Assembly (NCBI GenBank): GCA_018287875.1
Contig: JAGVVL010000021.1
Coordinates: 124,001 to 188,000, forward strand
Length of the DNA stretch: 64,000 nt
Origin: Nigrospora sphaerica
Taxonomy: Eukaryota > Ascomycota > Sordariomycetes > Amphisphaeriales > Apiosporaceae
Direction: 5' to 3'
A program made the translations under genes and the position numbers. Below, piece after piece: positions 1-11,984 of the stretch (within the stretch, counting starts at the first letter, position 1; every line of letters starts with the position of its first letter). The notes under the pieces are model-generated. The model searched no databases, was not told the origin of the DNA, and saw nothing but the letters and a program-made list of their open reading frames with translations.

Positions 1-2692
1 TGGCCTACAAGTTGTCGCCGAAAAGCTGTATCGAGCACAGCCCAAGTGTTTGCTATCTGAAACTGCCTAAGAATTCAGATCAGCTAATAAGTCTTTCCTA
101 AATACAAATCGCACTAAAACTTATGGCTCAAAAGTTTAGCTGGGTGAACCACTAAAACCGACAGGCAGGTAGCCACGGTCAGGATGCTACGAAGTTTCAG
201 GCTCTGGCAGTACAAACAGCGGTACTACTAACGATCGGCCTTGAACTACATAATGCCCACCTCGAAGTGGCCTTTCTCAGCGAGGGTGTTGATGTGTCAA
301 TGTGAAAAGAAGCGGGCACATGATTGCCTGCTGCGAAGAAGGAGTGGGAAGGGGGCATCGTACTGTCCCTGCCGTCACATGGCTCCCTAGCACCGCCTTT
401 GAGTATTCAGTGTAGGGGGAGAGCATCCGTCGACCCGCTTAGTAATAATCAGGTAGTCTCAAGTGCGTACTGCAGGACGCTTGCTTGTTCGTCGTGGTTT
501 CCTCCTCCTGGCGATTGAAATCCTTGCCGACAAGACCCATGCATGCTACTTATTAGCGCTGTTGGGCAAAGCTAATGCAACGATGTCTACTATAGTTACC
601 GCTAAGCTTGACAAAGATGCCATAGCCCATTACAACAGCCAACCTTACCGTTTTCGGTAAGGTCTGTACTGTTCCTGTTTTATTCCTTGCCTTTTGGTGG
701 GGGAGCCAAACTGTCGGGACGTGCTCCCTCCTCTCATTGGTCCTTCATCTAACGAATAAACCGCCCTCCGTGCATCGCCCTCACCGAGGAAGTCGGCCGC
801 ACGGATAGGGGCTGAAGCTAAAGTCGGCTCGCTCAGCACGAGGGTGTTCGGAGCTCCAAGAGATAACTCGTAACGAACGCCCATAGAACGCAACGTTTGG
901 GAGCCGCGACCCATGCTTAACTGTTGGCCCGCCTCCGTGCCGGATCGAAACAGGCCAGATACCGCTATGCTACGGCCTACTCCGTCTGCTCGTCCGGACT
1001 ATGGGCTTACTGAAGGGCCCCACACTATCCCTGGGGGAATGAGTACAATATCCGGGGTGCTAGTATTCCTATGCCCTTGCCGTTACGCCTTCCTCTCGGC
1101 CTGGTGGGGTATCTCAAAGGTTAAGCAAACCGACAACGCGGCCCATGCTGCATGACTCATGCTCCCGCCTTGACCCTAAGCGCTAATGCTGTTGGCAGTG
1201 AGAACCTGTTGCGGCAGCCCCTACGGAGTGGATCTCCGGATGTGTTGAGTGCTTCCGTATGGAGCTACAGCCTGTTGCACTGGATGATGTGGCGCTACCC
1301 CAGGGTGCTCCGAATCTTGGTATCCAGCTTGCACCCCGCATTCCTTTGCCAGGTATTGTTGTGCTTATGAGGGACCCCGTCCTGGCATCTACGTCCTACC
1401 TGGAATCTTCTTCGCTTCGGGAGGTGACCTGACGAAAGTAACCAACCCGGGCCAGCACCATCGTATGCCGCGGTGGATACTTGCTAGCGCCTGGAGTCGG
1501 GACCCAGTTTGGCGCGCCGTTAGACAACCATACGCGCTTCGGGGCTCCGCTAGCTGTGCCGATCCCATCCCCATGGGCACAGGGCTCTGTACCATGTCCA
1601 TCGTGGTCTCGAACCAATACCACCAAGCGGTTGGCTTGTCTGCGTCTGTGGCCCGCCATAGGATGACCCTATGACGCCCGAAGAGAGGGTCACGCTGCCA
1701 ATAGTCGCATGCGCGATGTAACGTCCTACATCCGTGAGCGAGGTTACGTTATCTAGGACGACCATTCCGGTTCGTATAAAGGCCACGACCCCTGGTCCCC
1801 GGCCACGTTCGCGAACCATTCTGTCGGTACGCACGACGCGCGTTCCGTCGCCTCCAACACGCGTCGATCCATTCCTGAGAAGACCCGAGCAGCCGGGGCT
1901 CCAGAGAGAGCGACATTCCAGTGCCATCCCTGCCCGGCTCGGACGGCGCGAAATCCAGCATTACTGACACCGACAGCGTGCCTCGCAAGCAGTCTGGTCC
2001 TTTGAATCCCCGGCCGACAATGGCCACCCCGGCACTCGGTGCAAGATGCCCCCGCGACGCCGGGTGCGTGCGGTACGTCGTTCGACCGCCAGGCGAAGCG
2101 AGCGCCAGGCGTCCATCGTAGAAGGGGGAGGGGGAGAGGTACACCGACCGTTGCTGGAATGTAAGGTGGCTGTGGCACCTGTCCAATGGCACCTGTCCAA
2201 TGGCACCTGTCCAATGGCACCTGTCCAATGGCACCTGTCCAATGGCCTTGGCCAAGAGGGAAGCTGGCCGTGTGAGATATCTTCGATGCGGTCTTTATAA
2301 CCAGAGCGACTAAAGGCAGGCGCAGGCGCACTAGAATGCAGTTGCACCATTGAGGCAGATATCACCAACAGCGAGTGCTTTCGCCTTAACTCCGAATTAC
2401 CCCAGTCCACAATGCTGTATCATTGTCACCACGATGCATCACTAAGCGGCGAATGGCCTGGCAGAGTACTGAGCCGCGTATCGAGACGTGAAGGCTTCCT
2501 ATGGTCTGCGCGGTCCAGCTAAGCGCATGTCGCGTGGATGTCCCCTGGCTGTTACAACGCGTCTGGACCAACTCACCGTTGCGACGTAAAGCAAAAGCTT
2601 CGGGAATGATCCACTTCTTAGGATCATTCTGTCCAGTTCTGCACTGTAAGGGCTACTCCTACAGGACCAGTCTGGCAGGCCGTAACACTGGC
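1..2692. other. region without recognisable genes
   Basis: Reading both strands I see only short, overlapping open frames with no recognisable domain, no convincing signal peptide and no conserved motif. The longest minus-strand frames, around 1750-2410, are open because they run through the 14-nt minisatellite at 2174-2243. Non-coding sequence or very old transposon debris is likely. Confidence 0.5.
2174..2243. repeat. 14-bp minisatellite, five exact copies
   Basis: The unit GGCACCTGTCCAAT occurs five times head to tail with no mismatch. Because 14 is not a multiple of three, all three frames of the array stay open and spurious ORFs run through it. Identical units suggest recent expansion by slippage. 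Confidence 0.95.
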
Positions 2693-4273
2693 CTAGTACA
2701 TCCTTGCCACACTGGGCCTCACCCATTCCACCTCGTCGCAGGTATGTTCCAGCGCCCAGGTATCGACATGGTCCATGTTCCAGCCACTCACAACTTGGGT
2801 CTGCAGAGACGGCGACCCTCGGCTCTCTTCAGAGCTACCCATAGTGCCCTCCACATCCTCCGCTATTGTGGCGCTGCCGAGGTCAAATGCTTCCCGCAAC
2901 ACGCATGTCCCGCGGTCGAGCTTGTATTGGAAGCATCGGGTGTCAAGTTGACACGAGTTGCGACATTCGAGTGAAGACCCTGTTTTTGTACGTTGATACT
3001 CTCCCCGGCCTCCGTTATCCCAGTTCACCCTCTCCCCATCTAAAGACTTCCACGCGGCTCGTGTACGTTCAAAGAGATGTCGGAATAAGAGTGGTGTCTA
3101 GAGGCGGCTTGTTAGCAAAGACCAACCACGCGAGGGCTCCAAACCAAAGAGTAGAACCCACACTCCGTTCTCGCCGGCTCTGTTCCCACCGCCACAGCTC
3201 CACCATCTCCTCTGGGTCTGTTTTGTGCAATGTCAAGACAGACTGGCACCAGTGGCCTGACGAGTAGGGGATTCTATCCAGCGGATAGGGATTGAGCATG
3301 GGCCAAAATCCGGACACACGGATACCGACATGAAGTAGGGCCCAGCCTAATATTGCGTCACCACAGCAGTCATGACGTACCCTGTCCTCCCAGCGTTGGC
3401 TGAGGGGCGCCTCGAGGTAGTCCCCGTCCTGGCCCACCTGGCGATGTAGTAGCTTCACCATGGCCGCCTGGCTCAGAATGAACCCTGAGCCGCCATAAGC
3501 AAAGTGTGACTTCTCATCGTTCTTGAGACCCCCAGGGATGGGCTGCCGATGTAAAGGGGTGTGTTGGCATCCATGTTCTCCAGGAAACGGAACAGATTAT
3601 CCCACACAACGTACGTGTCCGACTCGTAGAAGAAATACCATGGCTTACGGGGTCGCATAGCCCACGCCCGTTCCACCATGGGCAAGAATTTGAACTTGTC
3701 CATGACCCAGCCATTGAGTAGATGAACTCTTGCCTCTTCCTTTCGTAAAGTGCCTCTATCGTACAGCTCATGCATGTGGGTATAATTGGCAAACTCGGGG
3801 TTGCTCATGCGGTACGAATCGGGGAGGTCGGCGAGCACATCGTAAACAGGATGGCCAGCGATCGTGTCGTCGACGTCGGAAAACATAGGGAGGTCGTCAA
3901 CACAGGCCGAAATGCTGGCAAATTGGGCCTGCATTCGTGATGGGGCATCGAAATAGCCGGTTCGGAGAACAGGCTGAACGAGTTCGTTCACAAGGCGCTG
4001 TGGGAACAACGCACACAAGTCTTTGGTCGTCGTCTCGTTGTGGAGGGGACTGGATACCGGCTGGAAGTGGCTCACTGTGTCCCATCGGAAGAACTTCGGC
4101 CGGGTTGGCCCGTCTTCATTGGGTGCCTGGGGAAAACGGTCGGGAGCCTCTGGTGTGGCCCAGAATGGCCGGCGGGTATTAAGAGGCAAAAGAAAGAGAA
4201 GACAAGTGGAGAAGGAAAGAAACAGAAGCCGTCGAAGCCGACAGCTGGATAGCATCGTGTCCCAATTGAACAT
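2693..4273 (-). CDS. GT31/DUF604-type glycosyltransferase with C-terminal PAN domain, frame broken twice
   Basis: Predicted type II Golgi membrane glycosyltransferase of the fungal GT31 (DUF604-like) family; the acceptor is unknown. Start is ATG at 4273 or 4255. A membrane anchor follows (RLRRLLFLSFSTCLLFLLPL), then a stem and the catalytic domain with FYESDTYVVWDN (the metal-binding DxD-like segment), PLYIGSP, FAYGGSGFILS, the CCGD segment and HWCQSVLTLHK. The C-terminal part (about 2880-2960) has the CxxxC...C...C spacing of PAN/apple domains. The frame breaks at a C5 run on the plus strand (3529-3533), where one more base restores the conserved FAYGGSGF frame, and again near 3068 (one T too many). 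Family order is otherwise complete, so the gene is either freshly damaged or misread. No clear intron was found. Confidence 0.8.
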
Positions 4274-5022
4274 GTAGTAGGCGGTCGAGAGGCGAAGTGC
4301 GAAAACAGGAGGCGTCTTCTCACTGACGCCGTACATTGTGGAGATGGTACTGGAGGGCAAGTTGTTGCAAGAGAAGGAAGGAAAGCATTGGGCACAGTGA
4401 AGACACTCGTGCTCAGGATTCACGAGCAAGGAATCATGACAGAACCATGAGAGGGTGGGTGAAGCAAGAATCGTCTTCGGGGCTATTGCTTGGAAATGGG
4501 CCCTCGTGCTGCAACCCCTGCTGCACTGGAAGATCCTTGTCACACCGGCCGGCGCTTACCATTTCCATTTCCAACCGAGTGAACTTCCATTCCGCTACAG
4601 GGTTCCGCAGGGCCACGACCCGTTGTGTAGGTAGCCAACCGGATGCGTCGCATCCTGGCATTGCTTGAGTAAAACGTTTGACTAGCCGTAGCCACGTCTA
4701 ATATGATCGAGACAACGAATCGAAAGTTCTTCGGTGGCTAGGTGAACAATATGATTATAGATATGGCGTTTAAAAGCCTCCGTGGTTAGAAAACCATAGT
4801 CTGTCATTTATATTGCGCACTACTGTGTTCAGTGCAGCAGTAGTACTAGATTAGTCTTGGAGCCGAGGCCTTTCGAGACATGTTGAATGCCTAGGTAGAC
4901 CCCGATCAGGCTGCAGGAAATATAGGATCTGTTTCGGCATGCTCGCCAACGTCAGAACCATTTATCCCACCCTAAGCCCCGTGTAGAAGTGAACATCTCT
5001 TGCGACCTGCACCATTCTGTAT
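4274..5022. other. intergenic region
   Basis: Holds the presumed promoter of the minus-strand glycosyltransferase and the 3' region of the minus-strand secreted-protein gene to its right. The open frames that extend into 4274-4543 have no ATG and no conserved motif. I see no other gene or repeat. Confidence 0.5.
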
Positions 5023-5430
5023 CTAGCATTCGATCGACACCGAAGCGAACAGAACGCTGTTACATCCGTCGCGTACGGTGTAGCTGTTGCCCCGGCAGTT
5101 GTTCCCACTCCAGGCTCGGACCTTGCACCCGCTGGAGACTGTCAGAACTCTTCCTGAAAACGGCCTAGGATTATGCCCATGTACGACTAACTTGTTATCT
5201 GCGAAGACAGAACGAACATTGCTGTATGGAAGGCATCGATATCCGCCCTGGAAAAGCGTCACGGCATCGACCTGGTTCGTGCAGGTATCACTGCGGTAGA
5301 TGCGGACGGTTGCGTCGCCCAGCGCCTTGACGGTGCCGTCCGTGTTGGCAGAAGCCTTGGGAGGGGCAGGCACAGCGCTGGCAAAAGCGCCAGCGAGGGC
5401 AATGACAGAGGTGATCTGGAAGAACTGCAT
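5023..5430 (-). CDS. small secreted cysteine-rich protein
   Basis: Single-exon gene of about 135 residues. I choose the ATG at 5430 because a clean signal peptide starts there (MQFFQITSVIALAGAFASA, then VPAPP). The mature part holds six cysteines, in DTCTNQ, YRCLP, SGCKV, NNCRG, DGCNS and the terminal IEC. The order of aromatic/Gly/Cys motifs resembles the short beta-rich secreted proteins with a crystallin-like fold found in many fungi; that is an analogy, not an identification. Length, signal peptide and paired cysteines make it a candidate apoplastic or effector-like protein. No neighbour hints at a pathway. Confidence 0.7.
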   Translation of the reverse strand: MQFFQITSVIALAGAFASAVPAPPKASANTDGTVKALGDATVRIYRSDTCTNQVDAVTLFQGGYRCLPYSNVRSVFADNKLVVHGHNPRPFSGRVLTVSSGCKVRAWSGNNCRGNSYTVRDGCNSVLFASVSIEC

Positions 5431-7478
5431 TTTGACGAAGGTGATGGGGAGCAAAGGCGACTGCGGTGAAGATCGTAATCGAGAGTTAAAGCTAGTAGAA
5501 TCCGCTGGACCTGGTGGTGATACTGTGCACGGAAAGGAGAGCGGAGGGAGACCATTTATGTTGTCTGCTCTGATATAAGAAAACGTCTACCTTTGGAAAG
5601 TAGAGAGCATAGGTGAGCCAGCGAACCGAATCCTCGGGACGGGGCACGATCGATGAAGCCCCTAGAAGGCGAAGGGTCTTATGAACATCGACCGAATCTG
5701 GAGTACTTGACGTTTTCCGGTGCAGTTTCTGGGCGGGGCGGCTTCTGTCCTTCGCAGCTTCTGTCCTTCGCAGTTTCTGTCTATGACAACATCCTCCTTG
5801 CAGTTTCGTCCTGTAGTTATTTCTCCGTGTATCGCGACTATGTGGTTCATCGGCACTCTTTTCGATTCTCTATTATCTATACAGTCGCTTACGACAACAA
5901 AAGGTCGCCGTTGTGGCGCGATGCTCTCTGGGTTTAGTACTGGCTCCATGAAGACCAAGCTTCACGGACTTTATTGTTTCGGCTGCTTCTTTCCATACTC
6001 CACCTGTTTCCTCGTGGCCGACTCTAGCGTCGGTACACACTATGGATGTTTTCATGACCCCGATCCAAAATACCCTTGCACTCCTAGGTGCGACGATCGA
6101 CACCATGGCCCAGAATTGCTGTTTGTTCCATATCATGCTGTCACACAGCAAAAATCGTGGGAAGCGAGGGTTCGAGTTATCCCCTTAGAAGGAAACAATT
6201 GAAATGTCTCTGTAAGCACATCGTAGAAATAGCAGCAAAAGGACCCTATCTGTAGACGAATCATTAGCATGTGGGAGGAACCACGTGACCCGGTAAGCGA
6301 CGCCAAGCAATTGCGAATAGCCTCATATTTGCGACACATACTTTTGTGCCACGACTCTCGGTGATCGTCACAGCATTTGTCCCTCGTATTTTCTCTGCCT
6401 AGGGTTCTTGATTCACCGGTGTTTATCTCGAACTTCCATTACCTGCATAGTCGCTTATAGCATCGCCTCCATGGCAATTTTCGACCCTTAGCCGTAAGAA
6501 CTGAATGAAGGTAGACTTGCTCTGGCCCGAGTTCCCAGTGTTTCCGACCGAGTCGTCCTAGCCCGTTGTCATCATTATATTGGCCCCGTGACTCCTCTTT
6601 GGGTGCGATGCACCTGTTCGCACATGAGCAGCGTACCGTGCTTAAGGGGTTTGTTCAGTAGTGACTTACCGGACATCTTTTCCAACCTAACAGTTACCTC
6701 CGTTCCACAGAACTAGCATTCTAAACTAGTCTCCAACTGTTCCCGTCTCTTCCTCGGTTTACTGGGTCACCCAGTAATATACAGAGGATCTTACATCCCA
6801 ATTATAGCGCCTAGCGCATTGAGTATAAGTCATATGTCCCCTCAACGTCTCCATCGTCACATCTCCGTTTTTGACCTACCTTTATCGTCCCTGGCCATTC
6901 TGGCCTTGCACTGTACGAGGCAGACCAGTCTGGTTTGGTTCGTGTGAAGATCGCCTCGTTTCTAAGTCTGCCTCTGGTGGTATTTGGTGGTCGCCGTTGG
7001 TGTTTCTTTTGGCGTTGTAGATGGACAGCCCTCCAGAGCCATGGCAAGCTAGGGAGCGTAATTAAGTGTTCTAGGAAAATCATCCCAGTTCGTGCAAAGA
7101 CAGAAATTCTCATCCACGCCATTCCTGTGAACTATTCTGCCAGCACTTAATTACGATGAGTATTCCTTCGCCTCCATCACATATCCGGTCATTTCCGAGA
7201 AATGATGAGTCGCTAAGGTTAGCTTTTAAAAAGCGCGACAGCGAACGCTAGAGTAAATTTGGCTCTTGTAGTAGATCTGTCATTTCTTTAGGCTATATGA
7301 AAGGTTCTATTATTATGGCTGATTTTAAGTCATTTTCGGTTAAGGGGCACAACTGAGGATCCCTCCACTTAGTCGGCACATGTCTAGGGAAATAGTGAGC
7401 TGCTGGAACCGAGCGTTCTTTCACACCATGGAGGTAAGACACACTTTAGGCCTCCCGTTTGGGGATTCACTGCTTGTT
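5431..7478. other. gene-poor region
   Basis: About 2 kb, more AT-rich than its surroundings, with no recognisable gene. A 160-codon plus-strand frame (5720-6202) begins in a short tandem repeat and shows no domain. A minus-strand frame at 6811-7122 is also without motifs. Decayed transposon sequence is possible. Confidence 0.45.
5742..5781. repeat. 16-bp tandem repeat, about 2.5 copies
   Basis: CTTCTGTCCTTCGCAG occurs twice in tandem and is followed by half a third, slightly changed unit. No function is evident. Confidence 0.85.
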
Positions 7479-7859
7479 TTAACCACGGCGACCATCCTTC
7501 ATGGTGTCTATGGCCTTGGTGACCCGTTCCTTGTTGAAACTACTGCTTCGCTTCGTCCTGGCAGCGGCCTCGACGTCCCCTTGGCGGTTGTAGCGACTGT
7601 ATTTATCCATGTTGGCATCGTTCGCTCCCACCTCATTATAGCCGCTCCGGCCACGGCCAGCGAGGGTTATTTCCACTCTCCTCTCTTTATTGTAGCCGCT
7701 GCGGCCGAGACCTCTGTTGCTGCCTTCCAGACCTTGACGCACGTCGCTAGGGCCGCTGCTGCCCCTAGTAGCAACAGTCATGGCCGAGACCAACGTAGGG
7801 GCGGCCATTCCGCCCAGCGACAAGGAAGTTAGGAAAATAGAGATGGTTTCGATCTTCAT
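7479..7859 (-). CDS. putative small secreted protein with repeated SGYN/basic motifs
   Basis: Frame of 126 residues starting at ATG 7859 with a signal-peptide-like start (MKIETISIFLTSLSLGGMAA, ending near VSA). The rest is rich in Gly, Arg, Asn and Ser. It contains GRSGYNKER, GRSGYNEVG, YSRYNRQGD and SSSFNKER, i.e. a repeated aromatic-Asn core flanked by basic residues, with one KR and one RR dibasic pair. Such repeats with basic cleavage sites are seen in kexin-processed secreted precursors (repeat peptides, pheromones, dikaritin RiPP precursors), but no biosynthetic neighbour supports this here. It has no cysteine. An overlapping plus-strand frame (7380-7832) has no such features and is taken as its shadow. 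The coding call rests only on ATG, signal peptide and repeats. Confidence 0.45.
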   Translation of the reverse strand: MKIETISIFLTSLSLGGMAAPTLVSAMTVATRGSSGPSDVRQGLEGSNRGLGRSGYNKERRVEITLAGRGRSGYNEVGANDANMDKYSRYNRQGDVEAAARTKRSSSFNKERVTKAIDTMKDGRRG

Positions 7860-8362
7860 CGTTATGGGGATGAAGGTGGTTTAGGAGGCAGTGTAATAAT
7901 AATTTCGGTATTGATATTGATTATTGGGTACTGGCTGTGCCGGGATACGCGACAGTAAGCGACGAGTTCGTAGATGAAACACAAGAAATCATCTAAATAC
8001 GGTGGTGTTTGATGCTTATGTATCCATGACCCCTAGGAACGCCAGGTTATGCTTTCCGCGCTTCGGAAGCAGCCCAGCGTGGATGGCCAAGTTGGAGATG
8101 CTAAGCAGTCGGCAGAGTAGGTGTGGGAAAGGTAAAATTATGGCCGTGGGGACAGAAATTGACTTGTCCTATGTACAGAGAATTGGATTCGATTGCACGC
8201 TGTTTCTCGGCTTGAGAGGTACCTGTCACCGTCATTTGTGTATTCGTGTTTTGCCGCCTTTGTCGACCAACACTCTCCTGGACAGCTACAATCAATTTTT
8301 AACCTCTTTCCGTTTTTGAACTATCTACAATACGGGTCCTGAGTGGCTTTCTACTGTCTTAC

Positions 8363-8476
8363 ACATCGCAGTCAGAATTCTGCATTCTAGTAAGAATTTT
8401 GCATTCTAGTGAGAATTTTACATTCCAGTGAGAACTCTACATTCCAGTGATAGATTTATATTCCAATGATGGCCCA
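8363..8476. repeat. degenerate 19-bp tandem repeat, about six copies
   Basis: Successive 19-nt units built around CATTCTAGTGAGAATTTT diverge stepwise across the array (CATTCTAGTAAG, CATTCTAGTGAG, CATTCCAGTGAG, CATTCCAATGAT). It lies just outside the LINE L1 insertion. No function is known. Confidence 0.8.
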
Positions 8477-8877
8477 CATATGATCCTCCTGGACCTACTC
8501 GCCTCTGTGCCGCCATGGCTATATCGGTTTGCCGGTCACAGGTGCTTGCTACAACTTTCAAGGTGACTTAACGACAACGCTGACTAGCGGTAAAGGAACA
8601 CAGTATACGATCTAAAAATAGGCATGGCCCAAGTGGAGACTCTGTCCTCTTGTTACGTATGGAGAAGTCCGATTTCGTTACCCGCTATATTATTATTATT
8701 ATTATTCTTACACCTAGCGACCTATCTAGGTCATGAGGACCCCTGCGCATCTTAGCCTAGGAAAACCGTTCCGGGCTAACGTCCGGCCGGGTGAAAAACC
8801 TAGGTTCCGCTGCGTCGTACCGCTTCTATCTACTCTTTGACCTGCCATACCGAGATCGGGCTCAGCGTGCCCGCTTC

Positions 8878-11800
8878 CTAGCTGATAAGCTGATTCGCTA
8901 GCTGGAACATGTCCAGCCTTCCGGAGCGGAGTAGCCATCTTGCGATAATTCCTGCTTTTCCTGGGGTGTCGAGCATCCTGTCCGTGTCTATCGGTCCTCC
9001 TAGAGCTTGGACGAGATGCTCTCGTCTTTCTCTTTCCCGTGGGCAGAAAACGAGGATATGCCGGACGGTCTCCCTGCCCTGACCGCAGACGCACCAGGGG
9101 CTGTCGAAGCCTGGGACCCTACGCTTAAAAGGAAGTCTCGCAGCCCAATCTTGCCAGTCCTCGCTTGGACGAGGATGGAGCTCTCGGCCTTATGGAGTCC
9201 CTTATGGAGCTTGAGGACGTGCTTGTCTGGCGGCATCTTAGTTGCTGCCGGGGTTCGTGCTGTTCGATTTTGCTGCACTTTTTGCCATCTTTGAAGCCAG
9301 TCTCTCTCCTCAGCCTTATATGCTGAGTCTCCAGCTAGCCATTCGTCTAGCCACCTCTTACGATCGGGAGCGTCGGGGCCTTTCGGTCTGCGCCGGCGAG
9401 TCGGTCTTGTTAGGATCCATCTAGCTGCGCTATCGCATCTCGCTTGGATGAGTGATGCGATACGCGGCTGTTGGAGCCTCTCTTCCGATGCCGCCACCCT
9501 TCTGTTGAGCCACGTGTCTAAGGGGACACGTAAGCTTCCGTTTCTAGTACTGCGGTGGCCGTGGCTTTGAAAGCTCCTGTGACTTTTCGGAGGCACTCTG
9601 TCTGGACGTCGTTGAGTGCCTTGGCTCTATTTTTCGAGATTTGGCGGTGCCACTCTGAAGCTCCATAGCCTATCGCAGACCGTACGACGGCTGTATAGAC
9701 TTGGCGGGCTCGCTGGAGAGACGCGCCCCATGTCGAGCCGGCTATCCGGTCTAGAGCATAGACCTGCGTCGCCATCTTCTTCGATATCGACTGGATGTGG
9801 ACGTCCCAGCGGAGATGTTTATCCACCTGGATGCCAAGGACGCGGCAGGAGTCTTCTGGTTCGATTTCGTGACCTTCTAAGGCTATCTTTGTGTCCGGAC
9901 CTTTCCGTCTTCGAGAGAAGTGGACTAGGTGATATTTCTGGACTGCAAAGGTCATGCCGTGGCTGACTGCCCATTCTTTGCAGACCCTATGAGCGGCTTC
10001 CAGCCGCTCGCAGGTCTGCTCGGGGTTTAAGCCGAAGCCCACGAGGTTTGTGTCGTCTGCGAAGGCTATAGTGGCTATCCCTGGTACGGCGCGAAGAGCC
10101 TTATAGAGACCGGCTGTATAGAGGCAGAAGAGGATAGGCGATAGGGGTGAGCCCTGCGGGACGCCTGCCGGGACTGGGATCTCGTCCGATTCCTGGCCGT
10201 CGAAGAATAGCGTCGTGGACCGGTTAGATAGGAAGCTTCGGATCCAGTTGATAGTCCATATAGGGACCCTTAGCGCTCGCAGGTTAGCGAGAAGCCTTCC
10301 ATGGTCGACCGAGTCGAAAGCGCCCGAAATATCCAGCGATAGAAGGCTTGCTGCGCCTCCATGTTTCCAGGCTGTGCGGACTAGGTCCGTTAGCAACCGC
10401 AAGGCCGTTTCCGTGGAGCGGCCTTTCCGGTTGCCCATCTGTTCGTCCGGGAGCAGTCCGTTCTCTTCGGCAAAGCTAGCTAGCCGTTGCGCTAGTAGGC
10501 TCTCGATCGCTTTCTCTATAGTGTTAAGCAGCGCGATAGGTCTCCATCCGCCGGCTTGGTGGTACTCGTTTGGCTGCTTTCCTGGCTTCCGGAGGATAAC
10601 AGAGGGGCTTTCCTAGGCGTTTAAGGAATCCGTTCGGAAGCTGGTCTGGTCCAGGTGCCTTCCACTGGCCTGCCTTAGTAAGGACGTCTTGGACTTGTTC
10701 TGCTGTGACCTTGCCGTCCATATCGAGAGGCGCTGCGAGCCGGCTCGTTGTTCGGAAGCCGGTGTACGTAGCCTTAGGGAGGGGATAGAACCTCTCTCGA
10801 AAGGCCTCTGCTTTCTCCTTATGGGTCGTTGCTTCGCCTCGCGGTGTGTAGAGCGTAGGGACGGCTGGAGGTAGCGGCGGCGCGGCTCCTTCGGTTCTGG
10901 CCCATCTCGCGATGTTCCAGACGCCAGCTGGCTGGCTAGAGGCCTCGTGAAGCATGCCTCTCCAGGTCGCTGTCTTTGCGGTGCGGATCGTTTTCTTTTT
11001 CGTAAGGGATGCTTGCCGAAGGGCTCGCCAGGCTGCGTCTGTCCTGTCGGATAGCCATGCTCGCTGGGCTCGTCTCTCCTCCTCTATAGCTCTTTTTATA
11101 TCGTGGTTCCACCAGGCCTTGCCTCTCCCCTTAGAGTGGCGGAGGGGGCAACTAGGTCGGCTATCCGTGTTAGCTCCTTAGTTAACGTCTCGGTGTAGCT
11201 ATCGATTTCTTCTGGTGTCTCGAGTTGCCCTGGCTGTGGTAGGTATGCCGCCTCTGCCTTCGCTTGGTCGTAGTCAGCTGTTTTCCAGCTGCGTCGTAGC
11301 CTGTCTTGGCGGTCTATACGGGGTCCAGCCACGCGTATCACCTGAGGGAGGTGATCGGATCCTGCGTATGGTGCGTATCCGTCATAGGCGACCCGGAGAT
11401 CGTCTGTGGCCCAGGCTAGGTCGATCGTAGAGTCTGCGCATCCTTTTCGTGTCCATGTCGGTGTTCCAGGGGGGTGATCAGCTGGAGTCTCCAGGATTCT
11501 GCTAGCTGGAGCAGCTTATCAGCTGCCCTATGGGGTCGGACGTTGTATCCTCCCCAGACGGGGTGGTGGACGTTGAAGTCTCCCACGAGGACTGTTCGTC
11601 TTGGCTGGGGTTCGTCATGGAGGGCTTCGATAGCGGGCAGGTCCGATCTGCTGGTGGACCCAGGGGAGGCGAGTATATGCAGACAACCGTTATGGGACCG
11701 TCTGGTAGTTAGATTGTGATGCGACACTTATCTGGCTGCGCATCGTATGTCCACTGCGCTGGGGTGTACTTCTTGTTAACATAGATGCATGCCCTACCTC

Positions 11801-11984
11801 CCTCGGTTGCGTAGAGTAGGTAGTATGGAGAGGATCTCGGGCAGTAGGTGGTCGGCATGTTTGGGTTTCGCCAGGGCTCTTGAATAGCTAGGATGTCGTA
11901 CTCTTCGGAGATGGCATCGACTACCGGGATCTGTGCTTTCTTGCTTTTCTGCGTGTTCCAGTGTAGGATCCTTAGCGCTGTCAT
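8878..11984 (-). pseudogene. L1 ORF2: endonuclease and reverse transcriptase, frame broken
   Basis: Starts at ATG 11984 with the APE-like endonuclease (RILHWNTQKSKK, DILAIQEPW, ACIYVNKKY, VLVGDFNVHHPVWGG). The reverse transcriptase core (9518-10438 plus flanking frames) shows LDISGAFDSVDH, GVPQGSPLSPILF and the catalytic FADDTNL. The end carries the DCGQG...H...C motif seen at the end of Tad ORF2 proteins and NQLIS before the stop at 8878. No RNase H motif is seen. The frame breaks several times (near 9510, 9590, 10600, 11100 and 11700), at least partly in homopolymers. The ORF1 stop and ORF2 start overlap as ATGA, which suggests termination-reinitiation. Confidence 0.85.

Noticed and set aside
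1749..2410. Three overlapping minus-strand ORFs with a 14-residue repeat
   Set aside because: They are translations of the 14-bp minisatellite, which is open in all frames; no start context or domain supports them.
1749..7122. Similarity between frames near 1.75 kb (RTGMVVLDNV) and 7.1 kb (RTGMIFLEHL) as a dispersed repeat
   Set aside because: The match covers only about ten residues and the DNA around it is not similar.
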